DNA of 64,000 nt from an uncultured Prevotellaceae bacterium (GCA_946186505.1 CAMHNI010000008.1:48333-112332); one strand, 5' to 3'. Shown: positions 27,014 through 36,541, counted from the stretch's first letter. The notes: generated from the sequence alone by a model not told the origin. Numbers and translations: made by a program.

Positions 27014-27122
27014 AGAATCTATATAACTCTGCGACAAGTCGCGAAGGTAGGCTGTATCTCAAAAATGAAAATAAAATCTAATTTATTTTGCATTTTATTC
27101 GATTTGCACTACTTTTGCAGGC

Positions 27123-27737
27123 ATGGAACAACGATTCAAGAAAACAGACAATGGTATTGACCTGCGGGCGCTGCGCGAGTTCTGCAGGAAGGAGGGCGAG
27201 GCTGTCGCTTACCGCAAGGGCGACCAGCTGGAGCGCGAGGGTGACCCCGCACGGTGGTTCGGCTTCGTCACCGAAGGATGCTTCAAGTATATCAATCATG
27301 GCGTGAGCGACGACCTTCCGCACATCACGTGGTTCTCGTTCGAGGGCGAGTTTGTGGTCGACTATCCCATGTTCCTCTACCACCGTCCGGCACAGACCAC
27401 CATCGAGGCCATGCTGCCCAGCCGCGTGTTGAGGGTCACTGGCGAACAGATGAAGGAGTTCTTCAGTCGGGACTTGGAGCACATGGAACTGCGTGCCAAC
27501 ATCGGCGAACTCATTCTCAGCCAGTACAGGAACCGTTATCATGACCTCCACTGCGCCACCGCCAGCGAGCGCTACGTCCAGTTGATGCAGCGCTGCCCCG
27601 GCATCGTTAATCTGCTCGACCTGCAGGACATCGCCTCGTTCCTCAACATCTCGCCGCAGATGCTCTCCCGAATCCACAAAGAAATCTCTTTCGGAGCACA
27701 AAATAGCATTTTTACAAAAATTCATATAAAATACTGA
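27123..27737 (+). CDS. Crp/Fnr-family regulator (copy 2)
   Basis: Nearly identical to 10640-11224. Confidence 0.8.
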   Translation: MEQRFKKTDNGIDLRALREFCRKEGEAVAYRKGDQLEREGDPARWFGFVTEGCFKYINHGVSDDLPHITWFSFEGEFVVDYPMFLYHRPAQTTIEAMLPSRVLRVTGEQMKEFFSRDLEHMELRANIGELILSQYRNRYHDLHCATASERYVQLMQRCPGIVNLLDLQDIASFLNISPQMLSRIHKEISFGAQNSIFTKIHIKY

Positions 27738-27795
27738 AACTAGTTTCAGAGTTTCACCCTCGGCGACCTTTTTCTGGGTTTCGCCGAGGGTTCGT
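27734..27795. promoter_or_regulatory. Element F after Crp/Fnr copy 2
   Basis: ctgaaactagtttcagagtttcaccctcggcgacctttttctgggtttcgccgagggttcg. Confidence 0.65.
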
Positions 27796-27980
27796 ATATG
27801 CTAAGAAATAAGCAGGTTATTTATGCAGTTTTATGCTTATTTCTGTAATTATGAGGAAATAAGACTGTAAATTCATGCTTATTTCTGTTAAATTTAGGGA
27901 AATAAGTGCAATTTCTTTGATTTTTATTTTTATTTCCTGATTATTTTGTGTACATTTGTGGCCAATAAACATAAAAGCGT

Positions 27981-29441
27981 ATGAATAATAGGGCACCGTA
28001 TTTAAATGAACAGATAATAAAAAGGATGAGGAATGACAATCCGTGGTGGGAAACAAATGCCATTCCTCAAGATTTCCATGAGATGCGACATAGACTCTAT
28101 CTGGATAGTTTTTATCAAGAAGTAACCAATAGAGACGTTCGTCGTGGAGTCATATTGATGGGACCGAGACGTATAGGAAAAACGGTCATGATATATCATG
28201 TCATTGAAAGACTAATTAATGATGGTGTGTCCGCACAACGTATTATCTATCTGTCTATTGATACTCCTATCTACAATAATATTTCATTAGAAGAACTCTT
28301 TTCTTTGGCAAAAGAAGCATTGAATAGTGCCAATACCCAAGACGACTATTATGTGTTTTATGATGAAATACAATATCTGAAAGACTGGGAAGTCCATTTA
28401 AAATCAATGATAGACACATTCCGAAGCGCCAAGTTTATCGCTTCAGGTTCCGCAGCTGCAGCACTGAAGATGAAAAGCAATGAAAGTGGTGCCGGACGTT
28501 TTACCGACTTTATGCTACCTCCATTGACTTTCAATGAATATATACATTTGCTCAATCTTAACAGTATCATAACAAAGAAGTCTAAAGATGCTGATGACCC
28601 GTTGAGTTCTTATGTTGACACGCTGGATATCGGTAAGCTTAACAGTTATTTTATTGACTATATCAATTTTGGCGGTTATCCGGAAATCGTATTTTCAGAA
28701 AGGATGAGGCAAGATCCGGGCCAATATATCCGTCACGACATTGTAGATAAGGTGTTACTTAGAGATCTTCCAAGTTTGTACGGTATCCAGGACACGCAAG
28801 AGTTGAACCGCCTTTTTATATATATCGCATATCATTCCGGAGAAGAATTCTCATACGAAGTCATATCCAGAGAATCGGAAATCAGGAAAGACGTGCTTAA
28901 GAAGTATTTGATGTATCTTGAAGCGGCATTCCTCATAAACATAGTTTATAAGGTAGATGCAAATGCAAAAACGATGCAGCGCATAACATCGTTTAAGATA
29001 TATCTTACTAATCCGTCACTCCGTTGTGCTCTCTTTTCACCACTTACAGAGACCGATCCGGCGATTGGAGGAATGGTGGAAACGGCTATCTTTGCACAAT
29101 GGTTACAAACGCGTACATCTATCATAAAATACGCCAATTGGAATAAGGGGACAGCACCTGGAGAAGTCGATATCGTAGGCATTGATATAGCAAAACAAAA
29201 AGCCGACTGGGCGGTAGAGGTAAAATGGTCAGATCGTTATTTCGATAGACCGGCAGAGTTAAAGTCACTCCTGTATTTCATGGAGAATAATCATATGGAA
29301 AGAGCGTTGGTAACGTCGTTAACCAAACGTGGTGTAAAGCAATTAAGATCGGTAAGATTAGAGTTCATACCGTCTGCGATTTATGCATATACTGTTGGCT
29401 ATAATAGGTTCAAAGCCTTTTTGACCTCACAGAAACTATAA
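27981..29441 (+). CDS. AAA_14/DUF4143-type ATPase
   Basis: GVILMGPRRIGKTVMIYHVIERLI, VFYDEIQYLKDWE, C-terminal nuclease-like region. Confidence 0.85.
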   Translation: MNNRAPYLNEQIIKRMRNDNPWWETNAIPQDFHEMRHRLYLDSFYQEVTNRDVRRGVILMGPRRIGKTVMIYHVIERLINDGVSAQRIIYLSIDTPIYNNISLEELFSLAKEALNSANTQDDYYVFYDEIQYLKDWEVHLKSMIDTFRSAKFIASGSAAAALKMKSNESGAGRFTDFMLPPLTFNEYIHLLNLNSIITKKSKDADDPLSSYVDTLDIGKLNSYFIDYINFGGYPEIVFSERMRQDPGQYIRHDIVDKVLLRDLPSLYGIQDTQELNRLFIYIAYHSGEEFSYEVISRESEIRKDVLKKYLMYLEAAFLINIVYKVDANAKTMQRITSFKIYLTNPSLRCALFSPLTETDPAIGGMVETAIFAQWLQTRTSIIKYANWNKGTAPGEVDIVGIDIAKQKADWAVEVKWSDRYFDRPAELKSLLYFMENNHMERALVTSLTKRGVKQLRSVRLEFIPSAIYAYTVGYNRFKAFLTSQKL

Positions 29442-29503
29442 TCACTGAATTTACTTTTTATTCGATTTACACTACCTTTGCACCCACAAAAAAGAAAAAC
29501 AAT

Positions 29504-30115
29504 ATGACACACCAACAGAAAAAGCACTTTAACACCTACAAGGAGGGACTCGATTTGGAGGTCCTGCGGAAATATTGTGAGGAGCATGGCGAGGAGAGGA
29601 CGTTCGAGCGGGGCGAGACGCTGGAGGACGTGGGCGAGCCGGCTCAGTGGGTGGCGTTCGTGGAGCGCGGATGCTTCAAGTACATGGTGCATAACGATGA
29701 GGAGGGCAAGGACTACTGCACAGGCTTTGCCTTCGAGGGCGAGTTCGTGGCCGACTTCCCCTACTGCCTGGATGGTGATGTGTCGGAGGTGACCATCGAG
29801 GCGGACATGCCCTGTCTGGTGCGCATCATCAGCGGCGCGGAGCTGCAACACCTCTTCGACAACGACCCGTCGATGGCGAAGATGGACGTGAAGATACTGA
29901 AGAACCTGTTCAAGATGGTCTATCGGCGCGACCTTGACCACTACCGCTACACTGCCCGTGGCCGCTACCGTCGGCTGCTCGACCGCTGTCCGCAGGTGGT
30001 GCAGATGCTCTCGCTGAAGGACATCGCCTCGTTCCTTAAAATATCACCAAGCTATCTTAGCACACTTCGTAAAGAAATGACGTTCGAAACAAGAGCAGAG
30101 GGAAAGCGTTGTTAA
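29504..30115 (+). CDS. Crp/Fnr-family regulator (divergent copy 3)
   Basis: Same architecture as copies 1 and 2; LKDIASFLKISPSYLSTLRK. Confidence 0.8.
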   Translation: MTHQQKKHFNTYKEGLDLEVLRKYCEEHGEERTFERGETLEDVGEPAQWVAFVERGCFKYMVHNDEEGKDYCTGFAFEGEFVADFPYCLDGDVSEVTIEADMPCLVRIISGAELQHLFDNDPSMAKMDVKILKNLFKMVYRRDLDHYRYTARGRYRRLLDRCPQVVQMLSLKDIASFLKISPSYLSTLRKEMTFETRAEGKRC

Positions 30116-30302
30116 CTACGTTTTCCTCCTTTTCGCTCAGCATAGCCCGAACAAGTTCGACTCTGCATTCACTCATGTGTCGGTTGCACCATGCCTTGTA
30201 AGGAGGAATAAGGCGAAGCCAAATTACCTTCGGGCAAGGATAAGCCCTGTATCACGTTTTTGGCTCAAAAAGCATCAGGATGAGCCAAAAATCACCTTCA
30301 TT

Positions 30303-30365
30303 TCTTTAACTAGTTAAAGAGACGCACCCTCGGCGACCTGTTTTCGGGCTTCGCCGAGGGCTTCT
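30303..30365. promoter_or_regulatory. Variant element F: TCTTTAACTAGTTAAAGA + CCCTCGGCGA/TCGCCGAGGG
   Basis: Palindrome differs from CTGAAACTAGTTTCAG but remains symmetric. Confidence 0.65.
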
Positions 30366-30541
30366 TTGTTTCTTTTGCTGTAACTTTGCGACAAAAAACA
30401 GCGAAGTATATGGATTCAAAGAACATTATTCAAAAACAAGGGTTTAGTGGAGACCACAATGAAAATGCAAACAAAATGCAAAATATAACTCACGAAACAA
30501 TGTTTTATTATTGGTAATTTTGCAGCTTAAAAACAAATAAA

Positions 30542-31561
30542 ATGAAATACATACTATTATTATTGAGTTCATGTCTTGCTCTTGGATGTACTTCCAACAC
30601 GGACAACAGCAGCAAGAAATATCTACTCCAAGGAGTTTGGACGCTACGGCAGATGGATCATCCCGCTGGAAGCACTAAGACGTTTGCGGAAACAGAGGAA
30701 ACGCTCCTCCGGCTATACGACGGCGACAGCGTGATGTATCAATACTGGCTGACCAGAGCAGAGACTGGGCTGAGTATAAGGCCCATCGGACAGCAGCGAG
30801 TGGTGCTGTTTGACAAAGGAAACGGAGAGCTTCTTTATATGGAAGATGACTCCCCATGTCCGTTGACGGTGAAAGATGATTCCACCATCGTCATCCAGCA
30901 AGACGGCGTTCTTCATTATTGGCATTGCGCTGATGACATTGCGAATGAATGGAGCTCAGAAATCAGGGAGATTATGGCTGCAGACATGCAGCAGGGTAAT
31001 AGAGGCGATCAACGTTGCTATATGCTTTCTCCCAAGGAGCGTAGACAGGCCAGTTATATCCAGTGGCTCCTTGCATCCATCGCCATCATCATCACCCTTG
31101 CAGTGTCAAACTATGTCGTCAGTCGTCGCCGTCGTCAACAGCTACAGCTGCAGCTACGGCAGATTCAGGAGGTGCAGCAAGAGCGTCCGCAGGTTGTCAG
31201 ACAGGCCATTGAGTCGGTAGAGGCGGCCTATTTCGTGTCCGATGAGTACCAGGCCCTGCAACGCCGCATTTCCACAGGCAGTATGCTGAAGGATAACGAT
31301 TGGCTCACTATAGAGAGTCAAATCAAGAAGGTGTATCCTGGCTTCAGCAGCCAATTGCGAAATCTCCACGCGATGTCTGAACTGGAATATCAAGTATGCC
31401 TACTTATTAAACTCAGGATTGCTCCGTCGGACATCGCTGTTGTACTGGCTCGCGATGCAAGCACCATCAGCACCGTGCGCAGCCGACTCTATAAAAAGGT
31501 GTTCGGCCAAAAAGGCGGAGCTAAGGAATGGGACGAATTCGTCCTTTCCATCGGCACTTAA
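30542..31561 (+). CDS. Membrane-anchored lipoprotein-type regulator with C-terminal HTH-like region
   Basis: Lipobox-like LALGC, TM YIQWLLASIAIIITLAVSNYVV, C-terminus similar to 55066-56697. Confidence 0.6.
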   Translation: MKYILLLLSSCLALGCTSNTDNSSKKYLLQGVWTLRQMDHPAGSTKTFAETEETLLRLYDGDSVMYQYWLTRAETGLSIRPIGQQRVVLFDKGNGELLYMEDDSPCPLTVKDDSTIVIQQDGVLHYWHCADDIANEWSSEIREIMAADMQQGNRGDQRCYMLSPKERRQASYIQWLLASIAIIITLAVSNYVVSRRRRQQLQLQLRQIQEVQQERPQVVRQAIESVEAAYFVSDEYQALQRRISTGSMLKDNDWLTIESQIKKVYPGFSSQLRNLHAMSELEYQVCLLIKLRIAPSDIAVVLARDASTISTVRSRLYKKVFGQKGGAKEWDEFVLSIGT

Positions 31562-31699
31562 ACGGCATGCAAACATTTTGCAAACACTTTGCAAAGTGAA
31601 TGCAAACTCAAAAGGTTGGTGGAATGGCGTAAAGCATGTACTTTTGCAACCGAAAACGTAATTCACTCAATGTCTAACCAATTTAAAAACGTAAAACTT

Positions 31700-32194
31700 A
31701 TGAAAAAGGTATTTTTAGTTATGGCAATGGCACTTATGGGAGCCATGCAGATGAGTGCACAGAATGTGAAGGTGGACGACAAGGAACTCATCGGTACTTG
31801 GGTCATGGAGTCCATGCAGTGGGAAGGAGAGAAGAAAACTGTCTGTGGCAAGGAGAGTGGCTACACGCAGTTCAAGTATTATGGTGCCAATGGCGAGTAT
31901 GCTTGTGCGGAATTGGCTCTGACCAAGGAGGGCAAGGTGGTGGTCATGCCCCATGAGTATGGTAAATACACGTTCAAGGACGGCTGGTACTCGGAGATGG
32001 GACGTGAGGCCATCAAGGATGCCATCGTCTGGGTTGACAAGACCACGACGAAAGGCACGTGGATGAAACGCCATGACATCTGGAAGAAGGTCACCCTGCC
32101 CGACAAAGTGGTGAAGTACATCATGGACTGCTGCAAGACGAAGAACACGCCTGCCGATGTTCAGCAGCTTATCAAGCAGAACATGTTTAAGTAA
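31700..32194 (+). CDS. Small secreted lipocalin-like protein (DUF4488-like)
   Basis: Signal peptide and ELIGTWVMESMQW. Confidence 0.55.
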   Translation: MKKVFLVMAMALMGAMQMSAQNVKVDDKELIGTWVMESMQWEGEKKTVCGKESGYTQFKYYGANGEYACAELALTKEGKVVVMPHEYGKYTFKDGWYSEMGREAIKDAIVWVDKTTTKGTWMKRHDIWKKVTLPDKVVKYIMDCCKTKNTPADVQQLIKQNMFK

Positions 32195-32207
32195 AACAGA
32201 TCGACAT

Positions 32208-32702
32208 ATGAAGAAGTACACAATCATTGCCATTGCTGCAGCAATAGTGCTCGTGGCTGGCACAGCAAAAACCATAGCTAATGAACAGCCCCTTGTCGAA
32301 ATAGAGCAACAGGGTGAGCGTGTGTTTGACATCTGCGAACAGATGCCCAGTTTCCCTGGTGGCGATGCAAAGCTGATGGAATTCCTCATGAGAAACGTGA
32401 AGTATCCCGAACAGGCGGAAGAGTACGGTGTCCAAGGCCGTGTGAAAGTGCAGTTCATCGTCGAGAAAGACGGTAGTATTTCAAAACCCAAGGTTGTGGA
32501 AACATCTCAAGATGCAAATGACCCCCAAGTGGTAGTAACCAAGGCCACAGTAAGCGAGAAAGACTATAAGGCCGGTGTTCAAGCCCTGAAAGACGAGGCC
32601 ATCCGCGTGGTCAAAGCCATGCCTAAATGGACCCCTGGCAAGCAACGGGGCAAAAGCGTGCGAGCGAAGTACACCATCCCAGTAACTTACAGATTGAATT
32701 AA
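32208..32702 (+). CDS. TonB C-terminal domain protein
   Basis: FPGGDAKLMEFLMRNVKYPEQAEEYGVQGRVKVQFIVEKDGSIS...MPKWTPGKQRGKSV. Confidence 0.9.
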   Translation: MKKYTIIAIAAAIVLVAGTAKTIANEQPLVEIEQQGERVFDICEQMPSFPGGDAKLMEFLMRNVKYPEQAEEYGVQGRVKVQFIVEKDGSISKPKVVETSQDANDPQVVVTKATVSEKDYKAGVQALKDEAIRVVKAMPKWTPGKQRGKSVRAKYTIPVTYRLN

Positions 32703-32969
32703 GCTTTAAGAAAAAGTATAGTAAAGTTAGTAAAACGAGTAGTACCCGGGACGTACAGGAGGCCGCAGTGATGCTCCCTCCTGTTTTCAAACCTAAAACA
32801 CATTAAATTAAATCTGCATTGTTTCTTGCTGTTGATTTCTCCATGTGTGTCTAGGCGCAGGAAAAGGTTAAGGAAAACACCAATCGCCCTGAGAGAACCA
32901 TCGCTCTATGGGGGCACGTTAAATACTCCGTGACACGGCAGGAACGCAGACTCAGAGAGAAATAACCAT

Positions 32970-33340
32970 CACGGGCGACGTGAAGGACGGATTCCTAAAG
33001 ACTCCGCTAACCGATGCCCATGTGTCAATATGCAAAGCCGACAGCAGAGTGCTGGCCAATTAGTTAAGGATGACCCTCTACATGCGCAACGACAAGCCGT
33101 TTCTGGCCGTGTATTCGGCGAAGGTGGAGACGGACGCAAACGCCTTGCTCGTTCATGCATGGAAGGTAGGCTACGATGACGAATGACAGTGCGTGAGTAT
33201 CGGCAAAGAGACAGAGGTGGAAGTGCCGAAGATTGAGATGCGCAAGATGCGGGAATTGTGCCTGAACGAAGTTGTCGTGAAGGCTACGCATCCTACGTCT
33301 GAAACTCACCCGTACTGCCCTGCTCAGATTGACATCTAAG
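32970..33340 (+). pseudogene. OMP/CarboxypepD_reg-like pseudogene
   Basis: ITGDVKDGFLKTPLTDAHVSICKADSRVLAN*...MRNDKPFLAVYSAKVETDANALLVHAWKVGYDDE*...VEVPKIEMRKMRELCLNEVVVKATHP; interrupted by stops. Confidence 0.7.
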
Positions 33341-33504
33341 TCGAAAGAGATATCATATTGTTGAACCCTTTAAACAAAAAATACTATGAGTCCATAAATA
33401 AAAGCAAAAGTTTTGGATGCGTGAAAGATAAGTTGCAACAGGAAAATACTTAGAAAAAATGATATTTCTTTGGTGTTTTACTCGATTTGCACTACCTTTG
33501 CACC

Positions 33505-33716
33505 TCGATTATATAGTAGAAAGAGCAACAGCTTTCTGAACTTCTCCTAAATAGCCAATAGAAATAGTATACAGAAAGACTGCTGTTAGCTCACATCGCA
33601 TAGCAATATGGATGTGGGCTTTAGCGGTTTCACCTGTATACGAGGTACGGCTATACCTAGAGAAGAGATGTTCCGCTATTGTCCCGCATCCTTTTTTTAT
33701 TAGAGTCTACTATATT
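33505..33716 (+). ncRNA. Candidate ~200 nt structured RNA (rod-like; 6S/Bacteroidales-1-type architecture possible)
   Basis: Promoter-like tttgcactacctttgcacc directly upstream; closing stem ATATAGTAGA/TCTACTATAT; internal AACAGCTTTCTG/CAGAAAGACTGCTGTT; apical AGCTCACATC/GATGTGGGCT; no ORF. Confidence 0.5.
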
Positions 33717-33746
33717 TTTTTATTCACCATTTAATACTATGCAATT

Positions 33747-34265
33747 ATGAGCAATGAAGAAGAATCTTTATTGGCTCTCCTGTGCGAGAGTCTGGGCAAT
33801 GGCCAGCGCGGCAATGCGCCGATATTTATCAATTTCAACAGTTTCAATGGCCCCGTCGGGCAGCATAACGAAAACGCAGACACCGTGAACTTCTCGATGG
33901 ATAAGGACGGGGGCATCAGCTTCCAGCACATCCGGCGGACAGGCAAGAGCATCATTCAGCCCGAGGTGATGGCAAAGGCACTGGAGCGGACGATGGAAGA
34001 AGGCTACTGGTGGGCCAGCACGGCATGGGCCGTGGCATTCCGCATCTACCAGATGGAGGGCTTCACAGGCAGCATCCGCCAGTTTGTGCGTGAGGTGCAG
34101 GAATGGCCTTGGCAGAAGACGCTGGCATTTCCCTGTACTTATGACAGCATACAGAAACCAATAGTCAGCGGGAAACTGTCGGGCAGCATCGACAAATGGA
34201 AGGAGGACGGTGCACCGGAGCAGATGCAACGACTGGCTCAGCGGCTGCTCGACCTTCTAAATTGA
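33747..34265 (+). CDS. Hypothetical protein of the VapE-containing element
   Basis: Intact ORF 5' of the VapE-like gene. Confidence 0.6.
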   Translation: MSNEEESLLALLCESLGNGQRGNAPIFINFNSFNGPVGQHNENADTVNFSMDKDGGISFQHIRRTGKSIIQPEVMAKALERTMEEGYWWASTAWAVAFRIYQMEGFTGSIRQFVREVQEWPWQKTLAFPCTYDSIQKPIVSGKLSGSIDKWKEDGAPEQMQRLAQRLLDLLN

Positions 34266-34401
34266 CTTCTGAATGTTCTAAAAAACATTCTAAACCTTCT
34301 AATAATGCTTCTAAGGCTCCGACAATTTTTGCCGGAGCCTTTTGTTTTGTGTAACTTTGCCATGTAGCTGCAAAAAGTCTAACCTTTAAACAACAAGAAC
34401 A

Positions 34402-34989
34402 ATGGAGAGAGATTATTTGTCGAACATGAATGATGTGAGTTTTTATGGGATTGCTTCGAGTCTGGAACTTGGAGAGCACAGATATGTGCGGACGGACGAA
34501 GTGGCAATCTGTGTTGCTGAGGCCATCAAGCAGAACCATTTCTTAGTGAAGTACGATAAAACGACGGCACCGATGATTGATGCAGCCGTGATGCGCAACA
34601 TCGGATACAAGGAAGAGGAGGAACTGCAGAGAGACCGGCTCGACGGACTGGGCTCGGGCGAGTTCATCATCCTGTTCAACGTAGATAGTCTGCCGTTAAG
34701 TCTGACGGAAGCGATGGACAACGAGGCGTGGTCAGCGGACTTCCTGACATACGACGACTGTGTGGAGAAAGCGGAGTTCACGCTGAACGATCTGCTGCGT
34801 TTCAGCGACTTCGAGTACGACTATTATTACCTCTATGTCGGCGCAGCCCTGGCCATCGCGCAGGCTGAGCATCCCGACTGGTGCTACGAGACTTTTATAG
34901 AATGTTTTCGCAAAGATGTGGTTGACAAGATGGCTGAGCGGACGGAGAACTACTTGGGGTATAAAGCATTTGCAGATGAAGAAGGATGA
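34402..34989 (+). CDS. Hypothetical protein
   Basis: 195 aa ORF overlapping the VapE start. Confidence 0.6.
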   Translation: MERDYLSNMNDVSFYGIASSLELGEHRYVRTDEVAICVAEAIKQNHFLVKYDKTTAPMIDAAVMRNIGYKEEEELQRDRLDGLGSGEFIILFNVDSLPLSLTEAMDNEAWSADFLTYDDCVEKAEFTLNDLLRFSDFEYDYYYLYVGAALAIAQAEHPDWCYETFIECFRKDVVDKMAERTENYLGYKAFADEEG

Positions 34990-36355
34990 GAGAGACCCCG
35001 CCACGGCCTCCGGCCACCCCGCCCCTAAGAGGGGTGGGGAGTCGCGGGAGCGGAAGCCAAACTGGAAGGAATATACTGCCACGGTGGAGGACATCCAGAA
35101 CTTCCTGATGGACAGGATTCTGCTGCGGCATAATGTGATCACGAGGAGGGTGGAGTACCGTATTCCCGAAGGGGACCTTTGGGAAAGTGAAAAACGAAGA
35201 GTGATAAGTGAAAAAATTCTTGAGACCTTCGGAACAAGCGACCAAGGTCGAGCGGCGACCGCCGGCACGGAGTGGGAGCCAATCTCCGACCGGGTGGTGA
35301 ACTCGCTATGGGCGGAACTGTCGGCCGAGAAGGTGGTGCGGGCGCAGGACATCTACCGCGTCATGGAGTCGGACTTCGTGCCGGAGTTCAACCCGTTCCA
35401 GTTCTACCTGGAGCACCTGCCTCCGTGGAACGGGGAGGACTATATCTTAGCCATGTCGGTGAGCGTATCGGTGAAGGGGGAGATGGAGGAGCAGATGCTG
35501 TTCGCGCAGTACCTGAAGAAGTGGCTGGTGGGGATGGTGGCGGGATGGATAGACCCGGTGGTGGTGAACAACGTCATCTTAGTGCTGATAGGCGAGCAGG
35601 GCTCGTACAAGACGACGTGGTTCAACTACCTGCTGCCGCCCGAGCTGCGGCAGTACTTCTACACAAAAACTAATTCAAATAAGATGGGGCGCGACGACCT
35701 CTTGACCTTGGCGCAGTACGGGCTGGTGTGCTGTGAGGAGCTGGACACGATGCGGCCGTCGGAGCTGAACCAGCTGAAGGCGGCGGTGACGATGCCGTCG
35801 ATAGACGAGCGGGCGGCCTACGCCCACTACCACGAGCACCGCCCGCACATAGCGTCGTTCTGCGGCACGGGCAACAACATGCAGTTCCTCTCGGACCCGA
35901 CGGGCAACCGCCGCTGGCTGCCCTTCGAGGTGGAGAGCATCACGTCGCCGCGCGAGGTGCCCTTCGACTACGAGGGCATCTATGCGCAGGCATATGCGCT
36001 GTACGAGCAAGGTTTCCAGTTCTGGTTCTCGAAGGCAGAGATAGAACGGCTGGCGGAACATAACCGGCAGTTCGAGACACCGCGATTAGAGAGTGAGCTG
36101 GTGGATGTGTACTTCCGTCGGCCTCAGGGTCAGGAGCCTGGCGAGTACATGCCTGTGAGCCGTGCCCTTCAGATCATCGGCGGCAACACTGTGCAGCAAC
36201 TCAGTGCCGTACGGCTGGGCCGTGCCTTCATGGAACAGGGCTTCCGACAGGTGCGGCAGGCCCATTCGCGCGGCTATGTGGTAGTGCGCCGGTCGGCAGA
36301 GGAGATTCAGGCACATTTGCGCGGCATGGCCTACGGTGCGGATGAACCCTTTTAA
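34976..36355 (+). CDS. VapE-family (virulence-associated E) P-loop protein with palindromic insertions
   Basis: NNVILVLIGEQGSYKTTWFNYLLPPELRQYFYTKTNSNKMGRDDLLTLAQYGLVCCEELDTM. Confidence 0.85.
   Translation: MKKDERDPATASGHPAPKRGGESRERKPNWKEYTATVEDIQNFLMDRILLRHNVITRRVEYRIPEGDLWESEKRRVISEKILETFGTSDQGRAATAGTEWEPISDRVVNSLWAELSAEKVVRAQDIYRVMESDFVPEFNPFQFYLEHLPPWNGEDYILAMSVSVSVKGEMEEQMLFAQYLKKWLVGMVAGWIDPVVVNNVILVLIGEQGSYKTTWFNYLLPPELRQYFYTKTNSNKMGRDDLLTLAQYGLVCCEELDTMRPSELNQLKAAVTMPSIDERAAYAHYHEHRPHIASFCGTGNNMQFLSDPTGNRRWLPFEVESITSPREVPFDYEGIYAQAYALYEQGFQFWFSKAEIERLAEHNRQFETPRLESELVDVYFRRPQGQEPGEYMPVSRALQIIGGNTVQQLSAVRLGRAFMEQGFRQVRQAHSRGYVVVRRSAEEIQAHLRGMAYGADEPF
35233..35260. repeat. Hairpin family B copy inside the VapE CDS
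   Basis: AACAAGCGACCAAGGTCGAGCGGCGACC, encoding TSDQGRAA in frame. Confidence 0.6.
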
Positions 36356-36435
36356 AGTGAAAAGTGAAAAGTGATGAGTGAAGAATTGGATGACGGAATG
36401 ACGGATGTGACGGTAAAAAACATAAAAAGCCTCCT

Positions 36436-36470
36436 GCGTACCTGCGCGCATGTATGTACGCAGGAAATAT
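36436..36470. terminator. Hairpin CCTGCGTAC...GTACGCAGG
   Basis: cctgcgtacctgcgcgcatgtatgtacgcagg downstream of vapE. Confidence 0.5.
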
Positions 36471-36541
36471 TTCCTGGAATTATCTGTCATATCCGTCATC
36501 TGTCACTGGATAAAGGAAAAATGAAAAGACAAACCATAGAG

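Noticed and set aside
33505-33716. Diversity-generating or retron ncRNA
   Set aside because: No reverse transcriptase ORF anywhere in the window.
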